A stretch of 64,000 bases of DNA from Sycon ciliatum (GCF_964019385.1 NC_088645.1:25929689-25993688); one strand, 5' to 3'. Positions 43,732 to 53,273 are shown, counted from the stretch's first letter. The notes: a model not told the origin generated them from the letters alone. Made by a program: numbers and translations.

Positions 43732-44384
43732 TTTTAGAATTGCGATCAACAGAACGAGCTGAACCGACATTTCACAAAGTCTTTTATTGTCATCAGTGTA
43801 TAAGCGTCTTGTATCTCGTCCTGATTGCTGCAAGGTGTATTCTGGTTCTTCTTTTTCTGTTTTGTGCCGTGCTCGTCATGGTTATAAGTTGCAGTTGAGT
43901 GTGTTAGAAGCTGTTTGTCAACGTATTCATAAGCCTAATCTGTGTGTCCAGAAGGACAGCATTATTCGTTTGAAATTGTTCCAGTAGCAGCTTGTTCTGT
44001 CTGTTTGGCCCTGGTTGGCCATGGTGTCATATCTTGTGTCACAGTATACTAGTAGTCTTTACAAGTTCGTTAAGTGCTTTCGCAGTTTTTCCTGTTATTA
44101 CCTTAGTGCTAGGATTATCATTTTCATAGGTGTTGTTTCTTCTCACTCCATTTCTCTTTATTAGTATCTTTCTGTATTGTTTTTCATTAGTACAACGTAG
44201 CTTCCTGAGGAGTGTTGTGCGAAAACTAGTTCGAAGTACGATTTTTTGTTCATCATTTTCTCCATATCACATTTTTTCTTTCTTCCATGTTCTTCACTGC
44301 CTTCGTATCCACTCGTTTTTTGAATACAATAAAAGCCTTTGTGAAATGTCGGTTCAGCTCGTTCTGTTGATCGCAATTCTAAAA
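43732..44384. mobile_element. Foldback element with Penelope-type endonuclease fragment
   Basis: Ends TTTTAGAATTGCGATCAACA and complement; inverted termini match for about 55 bp with one change. The right part (about 44195-44384) is the reverse complement of sequence at 24965-25130. The interior 43789-43987 reads in frame to a stop as the C-terminus of a GIY-YIG-type Penelope endonuclease (see next entry). (AAT)n lies on both sides. Confidence 0.72.
43789..43987 (+). pseudogene. Possible Penelope-like GIY-YIG endonuclease C-terminus
   Basis: About 65 residues ending at a stop: ISVYKRLVSRPDCCKVYSGS-like N-part, then LSVLEAVCQRIHKPNLCVQK and IIRLKLF. The arrangement 'LEA..I....P.L..QK....LKLF' is usual near the end of Penelope-like polyproteins. 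The catalytic GIY and YIG motifs are not in this fragment, so the assignment rests on weak resemblance. Confidence 0.45.
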
Positions 44385-44570
44385 TAATAATAATAATAAT
44401 AAGTAGTCCTAAGTGGTGCTGAGTTACCATAACTAAACAGAAGAAAATATTCTTTCATACCACACCAAGTCTCTCTGCACGCAAACAACAAAACTACCCA
44501 ATATAATGGTACACAAGCATAATGGAAGTGAGATAATGCATGTAACCTCGTTCTTAAATAGTTAGTGCAT
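44385..44570. other. No feature beyond an (AAT)n start
   Basis: Short AAT repeat at 44383-44402 followed by unique-looking AT-rich sequence without coding potential. Confidence 0.5.
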
Positions 44571-44687
44571 GGCAGGGAGGGTCTTATGGCTTGTTTGTGC
44601 CCTTCAGGGTAGCCCTCGGGCCTACGGCCCTCAGGCTTACCTGTCGGGCACTAACAAGCCATAAGGCCCTCCCTGCCATGCACTAAC
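44571..44687. repeat. Hairpin element of ~117 bp
   Basis: GTTAGTGCATGGCAGGGAGG pairs with its complement at 44668-44687 and pairing extends through GGCTTGTT/AACAAGCC. An inner hairpin CTCGGGCCTACGGCCCTCAG lies at the loop. It looks like a small palindromic MITE. Confidence 0.8.
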
Positions 44688-44698
44688 CTATAATTCAA

Positions 44699-44880
44699 AC
44701 TCGGATGTTGAGCCATACATAAATGTAGAAAGGGAAAAGACATTATGGATACGAGTTAAGAGTAACTCTCCATCACTGTAACATGACACTTTATACAGTC
44801 AGAAAGTGCAATAACTAGGCACAAAACTGACAGAGTACTGAGACATTCGACGTCCTGACACCTGGCTTCAACACATCTCC
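44699..44880. repeat. MITE copy 2, interior inverted relative to copy 1
   Basis: Left part matches 24740-24795 (AACTCGGATGTTGAGCCATA and GGATACGAGTTAAGAG). The following interior (TAACTCTCCATCACTGTAAC) is the reverse complement of the interior of copy 1. The right terminal repeat is not evident and the sequence runs into the LINE fragment. Confidence 0.75.
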
Positions 44881-44884
44881 ATAG

Positions 44885-45925
44885 CGCTAACCAACAGCCT
44901 TCCAACTTGGAAAGTTTAAGGTTATGGATAGACCAAAGAGTACCAAAGTATCAAGCCTGAAAAACAACTTGCGTGCTGGAATTCAGGAAGTTCTTTCCTG
45001 GATGTCGTCCTGGAGATTGTCCCCAAATCTATCAAAAACAAAGATCATGCTCTTCCCGCCCCAGCCAGAGTTCACAACCCTCATCCATGCCAACTTTCCA
45101 AATCCAATTGACATAGTGTCTTCTCACAAACACCTTGGCATTGTGATTGACTCTGCACTCTCTTGGGTACCCCACATCGAATATATCTGTAAAACATCAA
45201 GTAAATCCTTAAGAATTCTCTCACCCCATTGCTCCTACCTCCCACTTTCTTGCAAGCTTGATTTTTATCTAGCCTACCTTCGCCCAATATTTGATTATGC
45301 AGATACGTCTTGGGTTGGATTATCCTCCTCCGCTGCTGCAAAGCTTGAAATACACCACAAGAAAATCCTCAAAGTTCTCCTCCGTCAACCCCACATGCTC
45401 TCATCATCCGCCCTTTATAAAATCGCTCACACAATCCCGTTATCACATGGACGCAGTGCACACCTGGCTTCTCTTGTCCATTCTATTAAGCTTGAATTGT
45501 GCCCACCTCATCTCATGTGTTTTAATTGGTTCTCTTCTCTAAGAACTAGAAACTCGCTCTTACTCCCTAAGTGTAACTCATCCACTCTTTTGCGCTCCCC
45601 TCCCTTTATTGCTTATTCTGCTGGGCTCACTCTACCCAGAAAAGTTAAGGATCTGACCTCACTCCGCCTGTTTAGTGGAATCCCTGATTTAGTACGACAT
45701 AAATAGCTTATTATCCACATGTCCTTTGCGTCTCTGTGTTTTTCACTGTTTTTATTTGACATTATCATTCTTTACGGAGTTGTTGTTGCTGTTCATTTTG
45801 CTACTCTTTCTTTTTCCCTCCCCTTACTTTTATTTATCGCCGTGGTTGGCCATCACCCACTCTCTTAACATTGGCCGGTGTTTCCACCGAGTCTTGAGAT
45901 GTTGTAATAAATATAATAAATATAA
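44885..45925 (+). mobile_element. LINE F: 5'-truncated LINE, same family as LINE C
   Basis: Contains only the RT C-terminal region (44924-45706) and 3' UTR. The UTR shares TCGCCGTGGTTGGC and the GTCTTGAGATGTTG end with LINE C and finishes in an ATAAATATAA repeat. 5' truncation is usual for LINE copies. Confidence 0.82.
44924..45706 (+). pseudogene. LINE F ORF2 C-terminal region
   Basis: 260 residues without a natural start: EVLSWMSSWRLSPNLSKTKI, HKHLGIVIDSALSWVPHI, LDFYLAYLRPIFDYADTSW, KLEIHHKKILKVLL and a polar C-terminus ending LRLFSGIPDLVRHK. These are thumb and connector motifs of CR1-like LINE reverse transcriptases. The catalytic box is upstream and missing. Confidence 0.85.
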
Positions 45926-45953
45926 ATTCAAAAGGAGAAAAACTATAACAAAA

Positions 45954-46157
45954 CAATGTAATGCTACTTGGTCAGTTGTCGCCCAAACACCAGCATACTC
46001 CAATGCCACCAAGCGCTACCCTCTCTGTCTGCGTGAGAAGCTGGAGATCTTGCATGCTGACATAAGGGTGAACATCAACAAGCGATCGAAGCTAGTGGCC
46101 AAGTGCAGACATGAGAACAAATTCTACCTATCTAACTTCACACCTCCAGTTACATAA
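45954..46157 (+). pseudogene. Penelope-like endonuclease C-terminal tail
   Basis: Reads TWSVVAQTPAYSNATKRYPL, CLREKLEIL, INKRSKLVAKCRHENKFYLS, then stop. The 'C..C..EK..I.....LNKR.EL...CRH.NKF.L' pattern is characteristic of the GIY-YIG-containing C-terminus of Penelope-like or related RT proteins in invertebrates. The catalytic part is missing upstream, where the LINE F tail ends. Confidence 0.65.
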
Positions 46158-46303
46158 ACCAGGATTACACCTGATGTCTGGCGTTGATCTTGCAAGTTCA
46201 TGCATAGAATCACCGCTTGACCTTATTTGCGCTTAAATTCTCTGATTCCACTAGGACCTTACCACACTATATCAAGAACATTCATTGAGTTTTTGTAATC
46301 ATT

Positions 46304-46346
46304 GCTGTCTGATGATCGCCACAGGCGTGAAACTCGGAGTCACAGC
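46304..46346 (+). ncRNA. Hammerhead ribozyme (type I layout), copy 2
   Basis: Stem I GCTGT/ACAGC (5 perfect pairs), CTGATGA core, stem II CGCC/GGCG with ACA loop and a T-T pair at its base, GAAA, stem III ACT/AGT with a CGG loop, GTC cleavage triplet at 46339-46341. Cleavage would be between 46341 and 46342. It lies between the tail of one Penelope-like copy and the RT of the next, the position known for hammerheads in these elements, where they process tandem transcripts. Confidence 0.85.
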
Positions 46347-46378
46347 CAACCCAAGCTCCGTATCCCATTCTATTTCTC

Positions 46379-47674
46379 TTGTATGAAGCTCTGCACCCCG
46401 GTGCATTGAGCACTCTTTCGAGGTCCACACCCAACTTTCCGTGTGTGACCGGCTCCCTATCTAGGTTGAGCACTCGGTGTGATAACCGAACAAGAATGGA
46501 CCATCCGAAGCTGTTCCACCTAGATTACTCATTGAAGAACATACCTCTACCAAGCGAGCAACAATACAAACTGAAGCTGGTGGAGATGACAGAGAAACTA
46601 ATCAAGAGAATGCGCTGGAAGGCCTTGTTCTTTCTCAAGGGTGACCAACCTCAACATCAGGATGAAAACAGTAACCACGGATTCAAGACGAGGACATGCC
46701 CACCCCAAGTGGATGACATGAAAAAGTTCGAGGAAGACCTGTGGTCCCTGGTCGAGAACGTTAGATTCCGCAGGGTGAGCGGCGAGCTCCAGCGCAAGCT
46801 CCAAGATGACCGGACCAGGATCAAATCATCACAGAACATACTCGCCCCTGCAGATAAGACGAGGAACATCTACGAAGTCAGCCCTGACCTGTACACCAAA
46901 CTACTGAACGACAACGTCACGAAGCACTACAAGCATGCCCCTGACAACGCCCAAAACGACATCAACGAAGAAGCAAAAGGCATCGCAGAGAGCCTCAACA
47001 TCGCTAACCGAGCCGAGACCATGGCGAAGAAAAACGCGTACATAACCCTAAAAGATCACAAAACCAACTTCTCACAAAGTTTACCATGCAGACTCATCAA
47101 CCCCTCAAAAAGTGAGATCAGGAAAGTCAGCCAGAATATCCTGGCGAGGATCACCCAAGAGGTACGACACAAACTGAAACTAAACTCCTGGAAGAATACC
47201 GCCGCAGTCGTCAACTGGTTCCGAGAAATAGACAGTAAAGCGGCATGCACGTTTGTCTGCTTCGACATAGTGGAATATTACCCAACAATCTCCCAAGACC
47301 TGCTGGAAGAATCCATTGCATTCGCAGCACAGCATTCCGACGTCAGCCAACAAGATCGAGATATCATCATGCATGCGCGAAAGTCGTTCCTGTTTAGTAG
47401 TGATGCAGCATGGATGAAAAAGGACGGAAGAGGCCTATTTGACGTCGCAATGGGTTGTTTTGACGGAGCAGAGACATGTGAGCTAGTGGGAACTTATGCA
47501 CTGTCAAAGCTAGCTGATAAGTTCGACAGTGATAACATCGGACTCTACCGCGACGATGGGTTGGCGGTCTTGAGAGATGCGACAGGCAGTGCAGCAGACA
47601 GAGGAAGAAAGGAGATATGCCGTATCTTTAAAGATCTTGGGCTGAAAATTACCATCGATGCCGGTGTCACATAG
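46379..47674 (+). pseudogene. Penelope-like reverse transcriptase, 3' truncated
   Basis: Likely start is the Met at 46498 (MDHPKLFHLDYSLKNIPLPS); the frame is open from 46379. Visible RT blocks: ILAPADKTRNIYEVSP, KNAYITLKDHKTNF and CRLINPSKSEIGK-like, CFDIVEYYPTIS (first Asp), RKSFLF, MGCFDGAETCELVG, and GLYRDDGLAV with the catalytic pair. It ends after GLKITID with an abnormal AGVT and stop, so the C-terminal RT and GIY-YIG domains are cut off. No internal stop is present. The Penelope-type assignment is based on the endonuclease tail and hammerhead nearby. Confidence 0.75.
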
Positions 47675-48112
47675 TTCTATTCCCCCCCCCCCCCCCCTAG
47701 CGCTTGGCCCCCGGGGGAAAAGTACTATGCACCGGAGTATAGGTATTGGACCCCCGGGGAACTTTACTATGCAGTGTTTGTACCATCGGGAACTTTACTA
47801 TGCAGCAGAATGCCCCCCCCCCCACACACATCACTGAACCAGGTACATGTACATGTACGTAGAGCACATGACCACATGTACAGTACACGGTTTCGCCAAA
47901 AAACTGCTTTATTTCTCGCCCACAAGAGCTTCCCTGGCGATAGTCTTGATCCGAGGCAATGTTTCGGTGAGTAGTAAGTGCGGGGCGGGTTCTGGTGCAC
48001 TTTTTGACCTTTGACCTTTGGGCCAAATAAGGCACACTGTGTCGGTCGTGCTTGGTCTGGCCCCGGGACTCCCCAGAGTTTGACCTTTGACCCCTGGCAT
48101 GCCATAAATGTG
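47675..48112. other. Outer flank of the giant inverted repeat (left)
   Basis: Two poly-C runs (47682-47697 and 47812-47822), three copies of a GGGGAACTTTACTATGCA-like motif (about 47700-47810), a GTACATGTACATGTACGT stretch, and two TGACCTTTGACC motifs (about 48005 and 48083). No gene. Whether it belongs to the left arm cannot be tested because the partner sequence would lie beyond base 64000. Confidence 0.6.
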
Positions 48113-48135
48113 CCATAAAGGTTCTTTTCCGTGGC

Positions 48136-48430
48136 GAACGTGCACTTGTGCACGTTCGGTGCATTCGCACCGGGGAGTAGTAAAATACGTACTATTCCCT
48201 GATTTGCACATCGAAGATGTGCATTGCATGACATATTGCGCATGCGTGCATACGCACGCGGAGCGTGTGACCTTCAGAGACCCTGCTTGCGGGAAAGACG
48301 CAGTACAACACAAGGTGTACTAGTACACGTGTCATTATACTACTCCCTGATTCGCACTTCGTAGATGTGCAGCAAACAAGTTCGTTAACGTGCCATGCAC
48401 TCGTTTTATTCGCACATCGTAGATGTGCAC
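48136..48430. repeat. Cluster of short palindromes (left arm)
   Basis: A 24-bp perfect palindrome CGAACGTGCAC-TT-GTGCACGTTCG at about 48136, then three related hairpins at about 48206, 48354 and 48412 on the pattern GCACATCGTAGATGTGC, two of them preceded by CTCCCTGATT-like sequence. The same set recurs at about 63680-63980. They could be protein-binding sites or origin-like signals; function unknown. Confidence 0.75.
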
Positions 48431-49342
48431 TGACAAGTTGCCCATACAGAGCATGCCTAATCGGCTTTTCGATCGGTTAAGAGAATGTTCAAATTCGGCC
48501 ATATTATGATCTCCAAGATCAGAATTCGGCTCAACATAGTACTTGAAGTCACCGTTCCCATTACGTCATGTACATTTACATACACCCTGTTGAAGCACTG
48601 AAGCATCGGGTTTCGGTGAATTCAACATGCGAATTTTTGAAAAATCGGCGAAAAGATGGGTAATTTCTTCAAAACCACTGTGTTCGGCGAATTTTTCGCC
48701 CGGCCGATTAGGGAAATGCCTACTGTCCATGCAGGTCCATTAGATGCAAAATTCTATTTTGATCAGGATACAGTTAGAATCAACCGGCTCCGCCCGCAGC
48801 ATCATGCATCAAAACAATTATTGAAGGGGTGTCACAGTGAAGCAGTGTTGCTACGCACCGCAAATCCCCTCTGCACTGCACCGAATCTATACTGGAGAAT
48901 CCAGAGTGACCAGCAAAGAGTCACAACCCACAGGTATCCAGTCACACTAAGGCATATCCACCATTCCCCACATATTCACTGTAACAAAACACAATACTGT
49001 TTACTATATTAAATGCACTTTTATTTAAATGGACTTGGATGAGTCTGTAGAAGAGAACACAATGCACGCACACGCACGCATGCGCGGGCACACACACACA
49101 CACACACACATCTAGGTTATAGTGCTATACACATATCTAGTGTTTAGGAAGCACAAGAATGTGTCGAAGCACCCACACATACCCCTTCATGCAGTGTACT
49201 TCAGTAGCCCAACACATTACGACTGCACAGGACCATCATAAAACACATTACGACTGCTATAGCACAGGACCATCACAAAACACTACACACTGTTACTACA
49301 CTACACACACAGTTACTACACTACGCCTGTTACAAGTACTTA

Positions 49343-50003
49343 CAAATAATTTTGAAACAAATGGCACATCCCGAAGACGGCAGCTCCAGACCTTCATACA
49401 TCATCATCTGTAAAACCAAGCATGAGCGCACACAAACACTATTAGTGTCACGAATACGGAAGCAGGGTAAGACAAGAGGATACGAAACAAGTAAGTATCG
49501 CTATAACGAGGGGGATAAGTATACATGTAGACAGAGCAGTGCTTACTTACAGGGTCCTAATACGCTCCATGGCGCCCCGGTAGTCGGACTGCAACAGCAG
49601 CCCGACCTGCCGGCCCTCCCTGCCGGCCCTCCCAGTAACGGGTTCGATGGGCCGCACCCGCCAGGTGTGCGGCCGCGGCTTGGCCTCCCACCAGCCTTTC
49701 TCCACTGTAAAAACGAAAGAAACCGCAGAAAGCACAGTGTCATAGAGCTCTTTTGTTGGGGGAGAGAGCTAGGAGCACTGCACACTTATCATTTGTCACA
49801 ATATATGATGAGAAAGAGGCGGCGCTTGACGCACCGCCTCAGGTGCTGGCATAGGGGTATTACCCCTGACATTCGAACGCTACAGTGACAAGTGAAAGCC
49901 ATTTGGACTGTAATGATACTGAAGTGAAGGTGTGAACCGCAAAGCAAGACCGTTACCTTCTTCCTGTCGAATTCGCTCCCCAGCTGCATACCGACATCAT
50001 CCG
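49343..50003 (-). other. Possible spliced transcription unit, left arm
   Basis: Mirror of 62110-62770. On the minus strand there are good acceptor-exon-donor patterns: exon 50003-49957 (DDVGMQLGSEFDRKK), exon 49704-49551 (EKGWWEAKPRPHTWRVRPIE.., GRQVGLLLQSDYRGAMERIR) and exon 49407-49344. Reading from the second to the third exon meets a stop in every frame, so coding would end near MERIRTL. An AATAAA lies further downstream near 49016-49021. The protein is not recognised and the plus-strand ORF across it is probably a shadow. Low confidence. Confidence 0.3.
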
Positions 50004-50098
50004 CTAAAACCCAATCATACCAAGTAACGCAAAGGTCATCAGTTGACCTTTTGGACTTTTCAACTCTTATCCAAAACCACCAAGAGGAAAAAACCAGG

Positions 50099-50158
50099 AT
50101 GAAGAAGACGTCAGTTGTAGAAGCGTTTGTGGAGGAGTTGTTACATTATTCTCAGTAA
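50099..50158 (+). CDS. Short upstream ORF of the RING gene (left arm)
   Basis: A 19-residue ORF (MKKTSVVEAFVEELLHYSQ) ending 6 bp before the ATG of the RING protein. It is conserved in the right arm. It could be a regulatory upstream ORF; coding is unproven. Confidence 0.35.
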   Translation: MKKTSVVEAFVEELLHYSQ

Positions 50159-50164
50159 ATAGAT

Positions 50165-50953
50165 ATGGCTGATACATTCGGCGTAGACTTGGACGACCGG
50201 TCGTGGTCTCTCACCACGGGTCCTTTACTAATAGCAAGATGGACGCCAATAAGAACTGTTGTGGAGTTGGCAGATCAAAACGCGCAGCAAGAAATTTGGC
50301 ACGTCGATGGTAGACTCCATCGGGAGGACGGACCAGCTCTTGTTGATAGTAGGGGAGTGTCCGCCTGGTGCTATGGAGGTCGCCTTCATCGCGTTAATGA
50401 ACCTGCTTGGATAGGACGGGGTAGCATCGAGTACTACCTCAACGGTGTCCGTCATAGAGCCGGCGGTCCTGCAGTCAGTTATTGTGACGCCACATGCTGT
50501 ATTCTACGGTGGTATCACCACGGAAGGCTCCAGAGGGAGAATGCGCCAGCGGTGATACGCAGGGAAGGTAACAATCGTGTACGGGAGTGGTACCGATACA
50601 ACCTTCGGCATATGGAAGATGGACCTGCTTTCATCTCTCAGGAGGAGGAGGGTATCTATCAGTGGTACCTCAACGGGGTGTATTACGGTAGCCACCATCA
50701 AGACCAGGCAATACACCCCATGGAGCTGCAGTACATCAATATAGTGCCTACTAAGGTAGACTCGTCAGCAATAAGTCATGAGCCCATTTGTGTGATTTGT
50801 CAGGATACCCTGGACCGTCCTCTATCCAAGTTGGAGTGCGGTCATGAATTTCACTTCCACTGTATGAAGGAGTGGATCAGTTCTGCCCCCAGCCCAACTT
50901 GCCCAACCTGCCGCTACTCCATGACTGCTGAGGACTTGGTTGAGTTCTTGTAG
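50165..50953 (+). CDS. RING-H2 protein with HREDGPA-type repeats (left arm)
   Basis: 262 residues from the ATG at 50165. The N-terminal ~175 residues hold about five repeats of a 'dG.lHR.dGPA' motif: DGRLHREDGPALV, GGRLHRVNEPAWI, NGVRHRAGGPAVS, HGRLQRENAPAVI, NLRHMEDGPAF. Such repeats occur in many large DNA virus and phage proteins. The C-terminus (about 213-256) is a RING-H2 finger, CVIC..CGHEFHFHCMKEW..CPTCR, with all eight ligands, so it is probably a ubiquitin ligase with the repeats binding a target. No signal peptide or membrane segment. The function of the repeats is unknown. Confidence 0.8.
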   Translation: MADTFGVDLDDRSWSLTTGPLLIARWTPIRTVVELADQNAQQEIWHVDGRLHREDGPALVDSRGVSAWCYGGRLHRVNEPAWIGRGSIEYYLNGVRHRAGGPAVSYCDATCCILRWYHHGRLQRENAPAVIRREGNNRVREWYRYNLRHMEDGPAFISQEEEGIYQWYLNGVYYGSHHQDQAIHPMELQYINIVPTKVDSSAISHEPICVICQDTLDRPLSKLECGHEFHFHCMKEWISSAPSPTCPTCRYSMTAEDLVEFL

Positions 50954-50973
50954 CAATACATGACACAGTTGCA

Positions 50974-51264
50974 TATAGGCGACTACGAATGACCAGTCAT
51001 GTGTTACAGATGGACACGGACACGCCACCCTAAGTAGCCATGAGCGGCTATTTGGACAAGGACAACAAAGCACCTCGTGGGCGGCCAAGGTTGACACTAG
51101 CCACAAGTCTGGTCGCTCAGTTGAATAAGCTGGGTGTGCCCATGAAGACCATGGAAGACCTTTCCAGGTGCCGGCAACATGCGGAGGACAAGACAGACTG
51201 GAAGAAACTGTGCAGCTCGACACTCGAGGACAAATCAGTATCAGCAGCTACTACACCTTGCTGA
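50974..51264 (+). pseudogene. LINE ORF2 C-terminal relic (left arm)
   Basis: The stretch RRLRMTSHVLQMDTDTPP, a stop, then KAPRGRPRLTLATSLVAQLN and DKTDWKKLCSS matches the usual end of LINE RT proteins ('GHV.RM....P', 'RGRPR..W', 'DR..W..L'). One in-frame TAA at 51031-51033 marks it as decayed. It directly follows the RING gene. Confidence 0.55.
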
Positions 51265-51409
51265 TGATGCTCACAAGACAGAAGTGGGAAAAAACACTGA
51301 ATTTCTTTATTTAGTGCTCAACTACGCAAAATGTGTTTTATTATTATTATACATGTTCAACTGTACACAGACTGGCTGACTGCCATTCTCTACCACACAT
51401 TACCGGACA

Positions 51410-52431
51410 CTGTTGTGGTTGTCGTCGTTATCGTCGTCGTCATTGTTGATGTTGTTGTCGGTTGTTGTCGTCGTTATCGTCGTCGTTGTTGATGTTGTTA
51501 TTGGTTGCTGCTGTCGGTTGTTGCCGGTTGTTGTTGGTTGTTGTTGGTTGTTGTTGGTTGTTGTTGGTTGTTGTTGATGTTGCTGGCAGTTGTTGTCGTC
51601 GTTATCGTCGTCGTTGTTGATGTTGTTATTAGTTGTTGCTGTCGGTTGTTGGTTGTTATTGGTTGTTGCTGTCGGTTGTTGGTTGTTATTGTTGATTGTT
51701 GTCGGTTGTTGTTGGCTGTTGGATGTTGTTGTCGGTTGTTGTCGGTTGTTGTTGGTTATTGTTGGTTGTTGTTGGTTGTTGTTGGGCGTTGTTGGTTGTT
51801 ATCGGTTGTTGTCAGGTGTTGTTGGTTGTTGTTGGTTGTTGTTGTCGGTTGTTGTCGGTTGTTGTCGGTTGTTGTCGGTTGTTGGGTGTTGTTGTCGGTT
51901 GTTGGGTGTTGTTGTCGGTTGTTGGGTGTTGTTGTTGGTTGGTGTTGGTTGGTGTTGGTTGTTGTTGGTTGTTGTCGGTTGTTGTCCGTTGTTGTTGGTT
52001 GTTGTTGGTTGTTGTTGGCTGTTGTTGGTTGTTGTTGTTGTTTGTTGTTGTTTGTTGTTGTCGGTTGTTGGTTGTTGTTGTGTGTTGTTGTTGGTTGTAG
52101 TTGGTTGTTGTCAGTTGTTGTTGGTTGTTGGATGTTGTTGTCGGTTGTTGTCGGTTGTTGTTGGTTGTTGTTGTTGTTGTTGGCTGTTTTTGGTTGTTGT
52201 TGGTTGTTGTTGTTTGTTGTTGTCGGTTGTTGGTTGTTGTTGTTGTTTGTTGTTGTTGTTGGTTGTAGTTGGTTGTTGTCAGTTGTTGTTGGTTGTTGGA
52301 TGTGGTTGTCGGTTGTTGTCGGTTGTTGTCGGTTGTTGTCGGTTGTTGTTGGTTGTTGTTGGCTGTTGTTGGCTGTTGTTGGTTGTTTTTGGTTGTTGTT
52401 GGTTGTTGTCGGTTGTTGTCGGTTGTTGTGT
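51410..52431. repeat. Minisatellite of ~10-bp TTGTTGTYGG units (left arm)
   Basis: About 1 kb of units alternating TTGTTGTCGG and TTGTTGTTGG with occasional ATCGTCGTCG. All three plus-strand frames are open (CCRLLSVVVG-like), a consequence of a repeat lacking stop codons, not a gene. The right-arm copy is 20 bp longer. Confidence 0.95.
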
Positions 52432-52853
52432 TTTAATCGTTATTTTGTTCATTATCCAGGAGGATGTTGCTATGATCCAGTACCATTTTTCGCATATATG
52501 AGACAAGTTTGTGTAACGTTAGTGTGACGTGGGGTATGCTGATTGGATGTAAGGTGGTGAGAGTATGCTGATTGGCCGATAACAATTAGTGGAAGGGATA
52601 AAGTAATGCGCTGCTTGTGCAGCGTAACCAAACACATGGTCTGTGGGAAACACCCTAGTAAAATAAATAAGATAATAATAACATGAATTGCCCATGGCAC
52701 TTGAGAGACTCGAGCCCCGCCACCTTGTACAAATCGGACTTGGTAGCTTCATACTGGAACTTAATCTTCTTCTTTTTGAGGTATGACCGTACAAAACGCG
52801 CTTGGATTTTTTCATTTTATTTTTATTTTTTTATTTTTTTCATTGCAACTTTT

Positions 52854-53213
52854 TTAGCAGATAGCAACCTTTTTAGCAGACTCGTGAAACAACGGTGAAT
52901 CTGGAATGAATAAATGGTCCATGTCAAAGGCATGACGAGTCACGAAGTCTTCACATTCATGATGGAACGTTGTCATGATTGACGCATTCCTTGATGGTGC
53001 GCACATGAAATCACCCTGGCTCATCTTTTCCAACTCCATTCTTTTCACATCCTGCAACCCATACCCTACTAGTATCAGTGGGGATCCTAGAATCAGAAGA
53101 GGCAAGGCAGCACTCTTCCGTGGATGTATTACTCGACACAACACCACCCATACTTGTTTTCTAGAAGTTTTGACTATAATGATATATTGCAGCAGGAAGT
53201 AGTATACAGTCAA
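52854..53213 (-). CDS. Hypothetical ORF (left arm)
   Basis: 119 codons, not recognised. A hydrophobic stretch (SAALPLLILGSPLILVGYG) lies at about 33-51. The C-terminal part from MELEKMSQGDFMCAPSRNAS to ESAKKVAIC is more even in composition. In the right arm the mariner-like element is inserted in its fourth codon region, so the shared part there starts later (58946). A second open frame in the same place (MGGVVSSNTSTEE..) shows that the coding assignment is uncertain. Confidence 0.4.
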   Translation of the reverse strand: MTVYYFLLQYIIIVKTSRKQVWVVLCRVIHPRKSAALPLLILGSPLILVGYGLQDVKRMELEKMSQGDFMCAPSRNASIMTTFHHECEDFVTRHAFDMDHLFIPDSPLFHESAKKVAIC

Positions 53214-53273
53214 ATAGGATAGGATAAGAATGAATGATCAACTGTCTGATAAAGAGAGCAGTTCATTAAAGAC

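Larger units (their letters stand above)
45940..47674 (+). mobile_element. Penelope-like element, partial tandem copies
   Basis: An endonuclease tail (45954-46157) is followed by non-coding sequence with a hammerhead ribozyme (46304-46346) and then the RT of the next copy (46379-47674). The tail-ribozyme-RT order is what partial tandem copies (pseudo-LTR organisation) of Penelope-like elements give. The RT copy stops abruptly at about 47664, where poly-C and giant-inverted-repeat sequence begin. Confidence 0.72.

Noticed and set aside
47697..48313. Cys/Arg-rich ORFs of 134-158 codons on the minus strand
   Set aside because: Overlapping in several frames across palindromes and poly-C; no recognisable domain.
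49352..49888. 178-codon ORF opposite the possible spliced unit
   Set aside because: The other strand has splice signals and better protein-like composition; this ORF is probably a shadow.
51505..52527. 340-codon ORF rich in VVVGCC and LL, also on the right arm
   Set aside because: Translation of a 10-bp minisatellite without stops; all three frames are open.
52519..52815. 98-codon ORF next to the minisatellite
   Set aside because: Two frames are equally plausible, it lies in A-rich sequence and arm substitutions change residues freely.
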